Counted from the first letter of the stretch, positions 32,929 to 41,159 are shown. The stretch is DNA of 46,616 nucleotides from an uncultured Bacteroides sp. (GCA_958477465.1 CAUEFX010000030.1:1-46616), one strand, 5' to 3'. Program-made: numbers and translations. The notes: a model not told the origin generated them from the sequence alone.

Positions 32929-33891
32929 TTATTCGATATACTTGTCTACGAAGTTCTTTACACGGTTGGTATATTCCGTCTTATTTTCTTTGTAAGATAC
33001 GGCATGCTCCGCTCCCGGCACGATCCACAACTCTTTGGGAGCCGATTTGGCTTCATAGAGAGGGTAGACCATCCAGGTCGGTACGTAAGTGTCTTTATCA
33101 CCATGTATGAAAAACATGGGAAGAGCCGCCTTCTCGACTTGTTTTAGCGAAGAGGCTTCTTTGAAATTCCATCCGTACTTCTGCTCGCACAGCCAGCTCG
33201 TTGTGTACATCAACGGAAACTTTGGTAAGTGAAAAGTCGATTTCAGTTCATGTGAAAACTCATCCCATACACTGGTATATCCGCAGTCTTCCACAAAACA
33301 CCTGACGAATTCCGGCTGTTCTTCTCCGGCCACCATCATAGTGGTAGCACCTCCCATAGAGATGCCATGAACGACCATTCGGGTGCTGTCACCGTAAATC
33401 CGGTTGGCCACATGCATCCATTGCAGTACATCGAGACGGTCTTTCCATCCCATTTGTATGGCGGGCCCTCCACTCTCGCCATGGTGCTGCAAGTCGGGCA
33501 AGAGGACGTTGAACTGTAAGTCGTGATTATACAGATAACCGATCATAAACATTCTTATTGCATTGTCGGTATAGCCGTGTACGATGACTGCTGTTTTCGG
33601 TGTAGGCTTAGGAGCGGCGATATAGTAGGCATGCAGGCGCACACCTTCCGGGTTTAAGATAAATGTATCTCTCAGGGCGTTTACCTGATTGAGACTGTCT
33701 ACCCAGGAGCGAAGAAAAGGATAATTGGCATATAGATAACTGTAAGAATCAGCATCTTTGGCGCGTATTCTGGCATTCGGAGTAAGTGAAAAGTTGAGCA
33801 TATAATAACTTCCTCCGATCGTACAGCCGGTTAGTATCAACAATAAAAAGATACCTCCCAATATCCAACCTCTTTTTAATCCTTTCTTCAT
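32929..33891 (-). CDS. Alpha/beta hydrolase lipoprotein
   Basis: This 320-residue protein begins with a hydrophobic segment ending in LILTGC, a lipobox-like site, so it is probably an envelope lipoprotein or membrane-anchored. The catalytic domain has AVIVHGYTDNAIRMF for the oxyanion region, VVHGISMGGATTM with the nucleophile serine, FIHGDKDTYVP with the acid, and GAEHAVSY with the histidine. LLPDLQHHGESGG is typical of this bacterial BEM46/YqkD-like group. The substrate is unknown. It starts 8 bp after aroE, so it is likely the last gene of the phoH-purC-menG-aroE run. Confidence 0.88.
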   Translation of the reverse strand: MKKGLKRGWILGGIFLLLILTGCTIGGSYYMLNFSLTPNARIRAKDADSYSYLYANYPFLRSWVDSLNQVNALRDTFILNPEGVRLHAYYIAAPKPTPKTAVIVHGYTDNAIRMFMIGYLYNHDLQFNVLLPDLQHHGESGGPAIQMGWKDRLDVLQWMHVANRIYGDSTRMVVHGISMGGATTMMVAGEEQPEFVRCFVEDCGYTSVWDEFSHELKSTFHLPKFPLMYTTSWLCEQKYGWNFKEASSLKQVEKAALPMFFIHGDKDTYVPTWMVYPLYEAKSAPKELWIVPGAEHAVSYKENKTEYTNRVKNFVDKYIE

Positions 33892-33899
33892 GTTCTATG

Positions 33900-34643
33900 T
33901 TATTTATTCCATATTTCCCATGCGGCAAATGCTTGTAGCAGAAGCATCTCCAGTCCGTTTTTGGTGATGGCGCCACGCTCTTCTCCTTTTTTCATGAAGA
34001 GTGTAACGTTTGGATTATACAACAAATCATAAAGCAAATGGTTGGGCGTCAGCAAATCATAAGGTATATCGGGGCAAAAATCGACTTTCGGATACATTCC
34101 TACCGGTGTACAGTTGACAATCACGGTGTATTCGGCCATTACTTCCGGCGTCAGTTCTTCATAGGTCAACATTCCCGGTTTGTGTGTACGGGAAACGAAC
34201 ATCCCTTCGATTCCTAAGTTTTTGAGCCCGTGAAAAACAGCTTTGGAAGCTCCACCCGTTCCTAAAATCAGCGCTTTCTTGTGTGATGGCAATAACAGGG
34301 GTTGTATTGATTTTGTGAAGCCGATAATGTCGGAATTGTAGCCTACTAATTTTACCTTTCCTTTGGGTTGGCGGATAATTTTGATAACATTTACCGCGCC
34401 TATTTTGGCTGTATCCGGATCTAATGAATCCAGAAACGGAATCACCTGTTCTTTGTAGGGTATCGTCACATTTAGGCCACATAAGTTCGGATTCTCTTCA
34501 ATAACTTCCATAAAGTCATTGATTTCCGGAATCTCGAAGTTGACATATTCCGCATCTATCCCTTCCGAATGGAACTTCTCGTTGAAATAGTCGATAGAGA
34601 ACGAATGCTTTAGCGGATAACCGATTAAACCATATTTCTGCAT
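33900..34643 (-). CDS. aroE: Shikimate dehydrogenase
   Basis: AroE reduces 3-dehydroshikimate to shikimate with NADPH in aromatic amino acid synthesis. The 247-residue protein begins YGLIGYPLKHSFSIDYFN, has the substrate-binding GLNVTIPYKE with catalytic K64, and the DPDTAKIGAVNVI segment with the partner aspartate. The Rossmann loop ILGTGGASKAVFHGL and the NCTPVGMYP segment bind the cofactor. Slightly shorter than the E. coli enzyme (272 residues), it fits the compact Bacteroidota form. A repeat-rich 108-bp gap separates it from menG upstream. Confidence 0.94.
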   Translation of the reverse strand: MQKYGLIGYPLKHSFSIDYFNEKFHSEGIDAEYVNFEIPEINDFMEVIEENPNLCGLNVTIPYKEQVIPFLDSLDPDTAKIGAVNVIKIIRQPKGKVKLVGYNSDIIGFTKSIQPLLLPSHKKALILGTGGASKAVFHGLKNLGIEGMFVSRTHKPGMLTYEELTPEVMAEYTVIVNCTPVGMYPKVDFCPDIPYDLLTPNHLLYDLLYNPNVTLFMKKGEERGAITKNGLEMLLLQAFAAWEIWNK

Positions 34644-34649
34644 ATTGAT

Positions 34650-34750
34650 AATTATTTAATGTGTCAAATATGTCAATGTACCAATTTTAAGATCGTTTCA
34701 TCGCACAGCCAATTGGCATGTTGGCGTATCAGCATATTGGTGCATTATTC
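34650..34750. repeat. Imperfect inverted repeat between menG and aroE
   Basis: The left half (TAATGTGTCAAATATGTCAA, then TGTACCAATTTT) and right half (AATTGGCATGTTGGC, then CATATTGGTGCATTA) are imperfect reverse complements. The building block resembles ATTGGCACATTATT seen perfectly paired at 29985-30040. It would fold as a hairpin in the menG-aroE mRNA. Confidence 0.6.
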
Positions 34751-34751
34751 A

Positions 34752-35489
34752 TTATTTCGTAGCCGTATAAAGTGTACAGATGCCAAATGTCAGCCGGCGA
34801 AACTCCACCCGGCTGAATCCTGCTCGCGCAATACTTTTCGTCATGACCTCTCCCTGTGGGAAGACCTTGATCGTTTGCGGCAGATAGCGGTAGGCACTGT
34901 TGTCTTTTGAAAATAACTTGCCTAAAACAGGAATGACGATTTTGGAATAAAGGGCAAACAGCTGTTTCATCGGAAAACGGTCGGGAGTGGTTAATTCCAG
35001 TATCACTAAATGACCGCCGGGAATGAGCACACGGCACATCTCAGAGAGCCCTTTGTCCAGATCTTCAAAGTTGCGGATGCCAAAGGCGACGGTGACAGCG
35101 TCAAAACTGTTGTCGGCAAACGAGAGAGAAGTGCAGTCTTCCCGGACAAAAGAGATTTTGTCCGAGAGACCCACTTTTTTTACTTTTTCACGTCCCACAT
35201 TCATCATGCCTTCAGAAATATCCGTTCCTATCAGTTGTTCGGGACGGAGCATGTTGTAGGCCAGTATGGCAAAATCGCCGGTACCGGTGGCCACATCCAT
35301 CACGCGTTGCGGTTGGAAAGGGCGCAGCCATTTGATTGCTTTGCGTCTCCAGCTTCTGTCGATGCCCAATGACAGGGTATGATTCAGCATGTCATACGCC
35401 GGGGCGATGTTGTCGAACATCTGTTCCACCTGTTCGCTCTTCTTTCCCTCCGTGCCGTAAGGCTTGATATATTCTTGTGGGTAGTTCAT
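34752..35489 (-). CDS. menG: Demethylmenaquinone methyltransferase
   Basis: This 245-residue SAM-dependent enzyme methylates demethylmenaquinone to menaquinone, the quinone of Bacteroides anaerobic respiration. It carries QVEQMFDNIAPAYDMLNHTLSLGIDRSWR, the SAM motif VMDVATGTGDFAI (about 64-76), and the family signature FGIRNFEDL followed by MCRVLIPGGHLVILEL. The ATG shares a base with the purC stop codon (TAATG at 35491-35487), so translation is coupled. The UbiE name applies where ubiquinone is made; menaquinone is the expected product here. Confidence 0.94.
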   Translation of the reverse strand: MNYPQEYIKPYGTEGKKSEQVEQMFDNIAPAYDMLNHTLSLGIDRSWRRKAIKWLRPFQPQRVMDVATGTGDFAILAYNMLRPEQLIGTDISEGMMNVGREKVKKVGLSDKISFVREDCTSLSFADNSFDAVTVAFGIRNFEDLDKGLSEMCRVLIPGGHLVILELTTPDRFPMKQLFALYSKIVIPVLGKLFSKDNSAYRYLPQTIKVFPQGEVMTKSIARAGFSRVEFRRLTFGICTLYTATK

Positions 35490-36436
35490 TATTTTTTCAG
35501 GAAATCCGTTACGTTCTTTTCGATACGTGCGGTGATATTGCTCGTATCTTCCTTCACAAATTTTTCTCCGGTGATGTTTTCGAAAAGTTCGATATAGCGG
35601 TCGCTGATACTCTGTACGATTCCCGGCGTCATTTCGGGTACTTTCTGTCCCTCTTTTCCTTGGAATCCGTTATCCATCAGCCATTCGCGTACGAATTCTT
35701 TGGAGAGCTGTTTTTGTGCTTCTCCTTTTTCGAAACGTTCCTGATAGCCTTCCGAATAGAAATAACGGCTTGAATCCGGTGTATGGATTTCATCCATCAG
35801 GTAAATGGTGCCGTTGTGCTTGCCGAATTCGTATTTGGTATCGACCAGGATCAGTCCGCGTTTGGCAGCGATTTCCGTACCGCGTTTGAAGAGAGCTAAC
35901 GTATATTTTTCAAGGATCGCATATTCTTCCGGAGTAGCCAGGCCTTGTTTCAGAATCTCTTCTTTGGAGATGTCCTCGTCGTGCAGTCCCATCTCGGCTT
36001 TCGTGGTAGGGGTTATGATCGGTTCCGGGAATTTTTCGTTTTCACGCATTCCGTCCGGCAGTTTCACTCCGCATATTTCACGTACGCCACTCTTGTAAGC
36101 GCGCCATGCACTTCCGCAAAGGTAACCGCGTACAATCATTTCCACCGGGAAGCCTTCGCAAAGTACACCTACCGTAACCATTGGGTCCGGGGTGGCAAGT
36201 TTCCAGTTCGGACAGATGTCTGTCGTTGCATCGAGGAATTTGGCTGCAATCTGGTTCAGCATTTGTCCTTTATACGGAATACCCTCAGGCAATACTACAT
36301 CAAAGGCCGAAATACGGTCGGTAGCTACCATGACTAATTTTTCACCGTTGATGTTGTACACATCGCGTACTTTTCCGTGGTACACACTCTTTTGTCCCGG
36401 AAAGTTGAACTCTGTTTTTGTTAATGCTTTCATCAT
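35489..36436 (-). CDS. purC: Phosphoribosylaminoimidazole-succinocarboxamide synthase
   Basis: PurC joins CAIR and aspartate using ATP to give SAICAR in purine synthesis. The 315-residue protein is of the longer, yeast-like length. It has YHGKVRDVYNINGEKLVMVATDRISAFD near 19-46, GYLCGSAWRAYKSG, and ILVDTKYEFGKHNGTIYLMDEIHTPDSSRYF. A second ATG one codon in (36433, MKAL) is an equal candidate start. It lies 80 bp after phoH, and that gap holds two perfect palindromes. The stop overlaps the menG start. Confidence 0.95.
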   Translation of the reverse strand: MMKALTKTEFNFPGQKSVYHGKVRDVYNINGEKLVMVATDRISAFDVVLPEGIPYKGQMLNQIAAKFLDATTDICPNWKLATPDPMVTVGVLCEGFPVEMIVRGYLCGSAWRAYKSGVREICGVKLPDGMRENEKFPEPIITPTTKAEMGLHDEDISKEEILKQGLATPEEYAILEKYTLALFKRGTEIAAKRGLILVDTKYEFGKHNGTIYLMDEIHTPDSSRYFYSEGYQERFEKGEAQKQLSKEFVREWLMDNGFQGKEGQKVPEMTPGIVQSISDRYIELFENITGEKFVKEDTSNITARIEKNVTDFLKK

Positions 36437-36457
36437 TTTGTTTACAATTTATGTCCT

Positions 36458-36512
36458 ATGGTCATGACCATTATTTCAATTTTACACGTAAGTAGGCTGA
36501 TGGTTGCAACCA
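36458..36512. promoter_or_regulatory. Two short perfect palindromes upstream of purC
   Basis: ATGGTCATGACCAT (36458-36471) and TGGTTGCAACCA (36501-36512) are perfect palindromes of 14 and 12 bp. Their centres are 42 bp apart, in the 80-bp gap between phoH and purC. They could be operator sites for purC. Neither resembles the E. coli PurR box, and no clear TAnnTTTG lies beside them. Confidence 0.45.
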
Positions 36513-36516
36513 GAAA

Positions 36517-37524
36517 TTACTTCTTACTTATTTCATTGTCGGTTGCCTGCGCTTTTTCGCTTTTGGCCTTCTCCCGTTCGGCTTTCACCTCCTTGTCGAA
36601 TTTCTCGTAGGCGTCTACGATGCGTTCTACCAGTTTATGGCGGACAATGTCTTTTTTATTCAACTCTACGAAGCTGATACCCTTTACTCCTTTCAAGATA
36701 CGGAGTGCCTGTACCAATCCCGATGTTTGCGAAGCCGGCAGGTCGATCTGCGTCATGTCTCCGGTCACAATCATCTTGGTGTTCATACCCATGCGGGTCA
36801 GAAACATTTTGATTTGCTGGGTGGTGGTATTCTGCGCTTCATCCAGAATGACGACCGCATCATTCAGCGTACGTCCGCGCATGAAAGCGAGCGGAGCAAT
36901 CTGGATGATATTCAGTTCCATGTATTCTTTCAGCTTGACTGCCGGAATCATGTCTTGCAAAGCATCGTAGAGCGGTTGCAGATACGGGTCTATCTTATCT
37001 TTCATGTCACCGGGCAGGAAGCCTAACTTCTCTCCGGCTTCCACAGCAGGGCGACTGAGGATGATTTTCTTTATCTCCTTGTTTTTCAGTGCACGGACGG
37101 CCAGGGCAATGGCTGTATATGTCTTTCCCGAACCGGCAGGGCCGATCGCAAATACCATGTCGTTTTTGGCGAAACCTTCTACCAGCTTCAACTGGTTTTC
37201 ACTACGGGGAATAATCGGCTTACCGGTTACGCTGAATACGATTACATTTCCGGTCTGCTCGGCTTGCGGGGCATTCCCTTTGACGATGTCAATAATAACT
37301 TCCTCTTTCAGTGAATTGTATTCTGCGCAGTATTTCTCCAGTTTGATGATGTTTTCTTCGAAAGCGCACATCTCCTCCTCGTCACCCATCACTTTAATGA
37401 CATTGCCACGGGCAACAATGCGTAGCTTCGGATATAAAGCTTTAATTAATTGTATGTTGGCGTTGTTGACACCATAAAAGATTACTGGATCGATGTCCTC
37501 CAGAACAATCAGTTTTTCTATCAT
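36517..37524 (-). CDS. phoH: PhoH-family ATPase
   Basis: This 335-residue cytoplasmic ATPase has an N-terminal KH-like region (about 1-100, with LRIVARGNVIKVMGDEEEM) and a PhoH P-loop domain. Walker A is FAIGPAGSGKTYTAIALAV, Walker B is VVILDEAQNTT, and ILSRPAVEAGEKLGFLPGDMKDKIDPYL is a family signature. PhoH proteins are linked to RNA processing or degradation, often beside ybeY. The C-terminus is Lys/Glu-rich. It appears to be the first gene of the phoH-purC-menG-aroE-hydrolase run. Confidence 0.93.
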   Translation of the reverse strand: MIEKLIVLEDIDPVIFYGVNNANIQLIKALYPKLRIVARGNVIKVMGDEEEMCAFEENIIKLEKYCAEYNSLKEEVIIDIVKGNAPQAEQTGNVIVFSVTGKPIIPRSENQLKLVEGFAKNDMVFAIGPAGSGKTYTAIALAVRALKNKEIKKIILSRPAVEAGEKLGFLPGDMKDKIDPYLQPLYDALQDMIPAVKLKEYMELNIIQIAPLAFMRGRTLNDAVVILDEAQNTTTQQIKMFLTRMGMNTKMIVTGDMTQIDLPASQTSGLVQALRILKGVKGISFVELNKKDIVRHKLVERIVDAYEKFDKEVKAEREKAKSEKAQATDNEISKK

Positions 37525-37550
37525 TGAATTGTATTAAAGAAAAATATCCG

Positions 37551-37558
37551 CAAATTTA
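37551..37558 (-). promoter_or_regulatory. -7 box of phoH
   Basis: The minus strand reads TAAATTTG, a perfect TAnnTTTG match, 26 bp before the ATG at 37524. No convincing -33 element is visible. Confidence 0.5.
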
Positions 37559-37641
37559 ATGAAAGGTTTGAATACTTTGAATGTTAGGACGGAAATATTT
37601 TAATTCCCCCAACCCGATATCTTTCATTCCTATACTCCGGC

Positions 37642-38313
37642 TTATCTGGCAGTAATGTGGAAGCACCCCTGTTTTAGCTCGTATTTGATGAAACATTTGT
37701 CTGCTTTGCGCAAATCTCTCAGAACTTCGGCAAGTACGAGTTTCAGAGTGTCGGCAGATACATCCTGTAGCGGACGTCCGTCTTCGTCTTCTATTTTTTT
37801 GAAACGCTTCCAGCTTACATCGAAAGTCGTTCCGTAAAAGTGGGCGGAGTTTTTCGATGCGTTTACGTTTCTGCGCCGCAAACGTTTCACATCGTCTTCT
37901 GTACGGAGCACGGAGGTTACCATTATCTTATTAGGATTCAGACCTTTGGAAGTAAGCGAGTCGAGGAAATTGATGCTTATCGTGTCCAATAGAGTAGCGG
38001 CGCGCGGGATGAGAAATGGAATGGAATGTGTCAGTGAATCGACGCTGTAATGTCCGTTGTTTCTGATCTGTACCAGTTTCTCTTTCATTCGTTCTGCTTC
38101 TTCCCGCGAAGCGAGCGGGCGGATTCCCAGACTTTGAGCGGCTTTGAGATGTTTGTCGTTCAAATCTCCGAAAGAGCGTTTGTAGCTGATGACCCCTTTG
38201 ATGTTTCGCGGTTCGTTCAGTTTGAGTGACATATCTTTCTTTTTGCATCCGGTGAAACTGATAAGTACGATAGACAGAAATAAACAGATTGGATAATGAT
38301 AGTGAAAGCGCAT
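37642..38313 (-). CDS. DUF5715-like lipoprotein with M15-peptidase-like motif
   Basis: This 223-residue protein starts with a lipoprotein signal (ISFTGC, Cys23). I recognise it as the DUF5715 type found in Bacteroides. The second half has a pattern close to D-Ala-D-Ala carboxypeptidases of the M15/LAS group: VTSVLRTEDDVKRLRRRN (about 132-149), then SAHFYGTTFDVSW with H158 and D165, and a final CFHIT with H219. These match the positions of the usual zinc ligands (SxHxxGxAxD and a later H). A murein-active role in the periplasm is therefore likely but inferred. A terminator upstream separates it from the flotillin gene. Confidence 0.8.
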   Translation of the reverse strand: MRFHYHYPICLFLSIVLISFTGCKKKDMSLKLNEPRNIKGVISYKRSFGDLNDKHLKAAQSLGIRPLASREEAERMKEKLVQIRNNGHYSVDSLTHSIPFLIPRAATLLDTISINFLDSLTSKGLNPNKIMVTSVLRTEDDVKRLRRRNVNASKNSAHFYGTTFDVSWKRFKKIEDEDGRPLQDVSADTLKLVLAEVLRDLRKADKCFIKYELKQGCFHITAR

Positions 38314-38344
38314 AGGTATAAACTCCGTTTTTATTTTGTGGACG

Positions 38345-38352
38345 CAAAGATA
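38345..38352 (-). promoter_or_regulatory. -7 box of the DUF5715 gene
   Basis: The minus strand reads TATCTTTG, a perfect TAnnTTTG match, 32 bp before the ATG at 38313. No -33 TTTG is clear. Confidence 0.55.
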
Positions 38353-38391
38353 AACTTTTTATGTGAAATGATTGGGTGAATAACCCGAAAA

Positions 38392-38465
38392 AGGGTAAGT
38401 CAAAACAAAAATAAATCCTCGGAAAAGTTACGGATGGTAACGGGATTTGAGTTTTGACTTACCCT
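38392..38465 (-). terminator. Intrinsic terminator after the flotillin gene
   Basis: AGGGTAAGTCAAAAC and GTTTTGACTTACCCT form a perfect 15-bp outer stem. Inside, AAATCC/GGATTT and GTTAC/GTAAC stems extend it. Read leftward it is followed by TTTTTC, as expected for a terminator of the nfeD-flotillin transcript ending at 38514. Confidence 0.8.
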
Positions 38466-38513
38466 CTTTGAATGGGATTTATGAATGATGTAAAAAAGGA
38501 ATTCAGCGCCCGT

Positions 38514-40157
38514 TTATTTCTTCTTCTCTTCCGGTTTCTCCTCTTTCTTTTCTTCTTTGCTATCCGGGTTTATGATTCCTTTTACGGTTTCGCCGATTGG
38601 CAGTTTGTCGAGTACCCCCAAACTTGGTGCTACCGTCTTCACCAGTGTATTGAGGAAATTGCTTGTGCCACCGTTTCCACCATCGAATACGGTGATATTT
38701 CCCAGATTCATGTGTTCGAATGCTTTCACCTGTTCACCTGCAATTTCTTTCCACTGATCCACCATCTTATACTGGATGGCAATGGCAGGGTTGGATTCTG
38801 CGGCACGCACCATGGCTTCGAATCCTTCGGCTTCGGCCAATAACGAACGCTTCTTACCTTCGGCTTCGGCTTCCAATTTCAGCCGGATTGCTTTAGCCTC
38901 AGCTTCCGCTTGTGCCAGTGTGGCTTTCGCACGGGCCTCCGCTTCGCGGGTGATTTTTTCTGCCACAGCTTCCGCTTGTAAGATCGCTTCTTGACGGGCC
39001 ACCTCTGCCGGAACTATCTTTTCCGCTTTCAGCGATGATTCTACTTTTCGGGCTTTAGCCTCTTCCACCTCTTTTTGGGCAACTTCTCTTGCTGTTTGTA
39101 CGGCGGCTTCCGATTTTGCAGCTGCTTCTCCGGCTTCTTTATCGGCATTTGCCTGCGTCACAGCCAATTCAGCATTTGATTTGGCTACTTCTTTTTGTGC
39201 TTCATTTCGTCCGATAGCCGCTTTCTTGCCTGCCTCAGCCTGTTTTATCTCCATGTCGGAGTTCAGTTCCGCAATACGGCTCTCCTTTTCAGTATTGGCC
39301 TGTTCGATACGTATGTTTTTATCAGCTTCCGCTCTGGCCACCTGCGATTCTTTTTCCGCGTTGGCTATTGCCACTTGCGAGATACGGTCTTTGTCGGCAT
39401 TAGCAACGGAGATTTCCTGTAACTTTTTCGTTTCGGCAATGGCGATATCCTGGTCTTTGCGGGTTTCTGCCACTTTGGTTTCACGTTCCTTTATCTGGTT
39501 GGCAATCTTGATGGCACCGAGTTTTTCCTGCTCCTCGATGTTGGCTTGTGCTTCGTTCAACGCTTTGCTTTCCGCTTCTTTACCCAGATTGACGATGTAG
39601 TTGGCAGCATCTCGGATATCACTGATATTGATATTCATCAGATACAGACCGAATTTGCGCAACTCCGTATCGATGTTATCTTTCACCTTCGACAGAAATT
39701 TGTCGCGGTCGGAGTTTAACTCTTCAATTGTCATATCGGCAATCACCAGACGCATCTGTCCGTATACTACGTCTGTGATCAAGTTTTGTTTGTCGTCCAT
39801 ACTCAATCCCAGCATACGTTCCGCAGCGTTCTGCATTACTTCCGGATCAGTGCTGATGGCTACTGTAATGGTGGTGGGCACATCCACGCGAATATTCTGT
39901 GCCGACAGCGCTCCTGTGAGTTTGCAGTCGATCTGCATAGGCTTCATCGACAGGAATTCGTATCCTTGGAGGATAGGCCATACGAAAGCCGCACCACCGT
40001 GATAAAGCTTCGCCGACTTCTTGTCTCTTCCTGTCTTGCCATAAACTACCAATACTTCGTCGCTCTTACATTTCCTGTAGCGGGATAGAATCCCGATGAA
40101 TGTAAGCAAAATCACCGCTACCAGAATCACGGCCATAATAATAATTCCCTGCGTCAT
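38514..40157 (-). CDS. Flotillin-family (SPFH/band 7) membrane protein
   Basis: This 547-residue protein has one N-terminal membrane segment (about 3-24, GIIIMAVILVAVILLTFIGIL), then an SPFH domain (about 30-200) with VLVVYGKTGRDKKSAKLYHGGAAFVWPILQGYEFLSMKP. A long coiled coil rich in Ala, Glu and Lys (about 210-450) and the flotillin C-terminus (SNPAIAIQYKMVDQWKEIAGEQVKAFEHMNLGNITVFDGG) follow. Flotillins form membrane microdomain scaffolds. The tail ends in a run of Glu and Lys. The NfeD-like protein encoded upstream is the usual partner, so the pair matches the YuaF-FloT arrangement of Bacillus. Confidence 0.93.
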   Translation of the reverse strand: MTQGIIIMAVILVAVILLTFIGILSRYRKCKSDEVLVVYGKTGRDKKSAKLYHGGAAFVWPILQGYEFLSMKPMQIDCKLTGALSAQNIRVDVPTTITVAISTDPEVMQNAAERMLGLSMDDKQNLITDVVYGQMRLVIADMTIEELNSDRDKFLSKVKDNIDTELRKFGLYLMNINISDIRDAANYIVNLGKEAESKALNEAQANIEEQEKLGAIKIANQIKERETKVAETRKDQDIAIAETKKLQEISVANADKDRISQVAIANAEKESQVARAEADKNIRIEQANTEKESRIAELNSDMEIKQAEAGKKAAIGRNEAQKEVAKSNAELAVTQANADKEAGEAAAKSEAAVQTAREVAQKEVEEAKARKVESSLKAEKIVPAEVARQEAILQAEAVAEKITREAEARAKATLAQAEAEAKAIRLKLEAEAEGKKRSLLAEAEGFEAMVRAAESNPAIAIQYKMVDQWKEIAGEQVKAFEHMNLGNITVFDGGNGGTSNFLNTLVKTVAPSLGVLDKLPIGETVKGIINPDSKEEKKEEKPEEKKK

Positions 40158-40295
40158 TTTAATTGTAAATGTTTAATGTTCAACTTATTTTTATATTTTG
40201 GATTTTTCCTCTTTTCTCTTTCTTCGGCTTTCCTTTCTCACCTTTCTTTCTTTCTGACATTCCTTTTTCACCTCTCCTCTCTTAATTCTCCCTTC
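40158..40295 (-). other. Polypurine spacer between nfeD-like and flotillin genes
   Basis: This 138-bp gap is almost all pyrimidine on the plus strand (CTTTCTTTCTTTCT-type runs), hence purine-rich on the mRNA strand. Imperfect AGAAAG and GAGAGG motifs recur. There is no stem-loop or promoter box, so both genes probably share a transcript. A similar tract lies at 44926-45073. Confidence 0.65.
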
Positions 40296-40793
40296 TCAAG
40301 GAATGTACAGTGTTCCTTCTTTATAAGCAGAGATGATCGCTTTGTCTCCTGTCCGATAGACTTTGGAAGATTCGGAGATGACATCCACTTCTCTCATGGC
40401 CCCGTCCCGCTTCACCTGCACAGTGTATTTTCCGCTGCCTTGGTTGAAGTAAATCGTACATTCGCGTCCTACCAGTTGTTCTGTGTTCTCCGAGCGGTTC
40501 TCTTGTTGCAATTGGTATGCCTTTTTATAAAGGAACCATACGGCAACAACAAACAGTAGCCCTACGAGTATACCTACTACATACGTAATCACTTCTGTAT
40601 CCTGTTGCAGATACATGTACCATCCGAAACCGATGCCGAAGTGTGTCAAGCCTTTGAAAGACACTACGCTGCTAATATCTGTATCGATGTCGGCATCGGC
40701 ATTTATATCACCGAAAAAGAGGGATAGGATGAATTGTATTGCGAAAATGCCTGTTGTGACAAGTGCGATGATTAGAAAAATATTACTACTCAT
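40296..40793 (-). CDS. NfeD-like membrane protein
   Basis: This 165-residue protein has a hydrophobic segment at about 4-24 and another at about 67-91 (ITYVVGILVGLLFVVAVWFL), followed by a C-terminal beta-rich domain (about 105-165) of the OB-fold type in NfeD proteins (EQLVGRECTIYFNQGSGKYTVQVKRDG). Such proteins pair with flotillins, as here. The frame is open 30 codons further to 40883. That part lies over a perfect promoter box at 40830-40837, so MSSNIFLIIALV at 40793 is the real start. Confidence 0.85.
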   Translation of the reverse strand: MSSNIFLIIALVTTGIFAIQFILSLFFGDINADADIDTDISSVVSFKGLTHFGIGFGWYMYLQQDTEVITYVVGILVGLLFVVAVWFLYKKAYQLQQENRSENTEQLVGRECTIYFNQGSGKYTVQVKRDGAMREVDVISESSKVYRTGDKAIISAYKEGTLYIP

Positions 40794-40829
40794 GGCGAAT
40801 TGATTAATTGGTTTACTTTCTATTTTCTC

Positions 40830-40861
40830 CAAATATACAAATTTGAAAGATATAAAGCAAT
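40830..40861 (-). promoter_or_regulatory. Promoter of the nfeD-flotillin operon
   Basis: On the minus strand TATATTTG (40837-40830) is a perfect -7 box. ATTG (40861-40858) lies 20 bp upstream at -33, one base from TTTG. The ATG at 40793 is 36 bp downstream. Confidence 0.7.
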
Positions 40862-40895
40862 ACATTTTATGAAAAATCCACACTCGCTACAGTTT

Positions 40896-40956
40896 CTTTC
40901 ATTTAAAAACACGGCTCTCTTTCATTTAAAACCACAGTTCTTTTGTTTAAAAATGC
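40896..40956. repeat. Three direct repeats of about 22 bp
   Basis: CTTTCATTTAAAAACAC (40896), CTTTCATTTAAAACCAC (40919) and CTTTTGTTTAAAAATGC (40940) repeat at 23- and 21-bp spacing, roughly two helical turns. They could be an array of protein-binding sites or degenerate copies of a dispersed intergenic repeat. Confidence 0.65.
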
Positions 40957-41122
40957 TTTTGATAGAGTAAGAGAGTATATTGAAATGATCTAATATTTGT
41001 CGTATAGTTTCACTAAAATAAGAGTATCCATTCTATCTTTGGAATTATCTGAGTTGTTAGATTTTGCTGTGACTTACCTACGCGAATTCAACGGATAATT
41101 CCTGATTCTCGATTAAAATAAT

Positions 41123-41130
41123 TACCTTTG
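41123..41130 (+). promoter_or_regulatory. -7 box of truA
   Basis: TACCTTTG matches TAnnTTTG exactly and lies 29 bp before the GTG start at 41160. No clear TTTG is present at -33. Confidence 0.55.
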
Positions 41131-41159
41131 CACGCGAAAACTTATAATCGGATAGAAGC

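Larger units (their letters stand above)
40794..41159. other. Divergent region between nfeD-like gene and truA
   Basis: This 366-bp region contains the nfeD promoter at its left and the truA -7 box at its right. Between them are three related units spaced 21-23 bp apart (40896-40956), then a stretch (40940-40990) that resembles DNA at 3695-3749. I see no gene. Confidence 0.7.
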
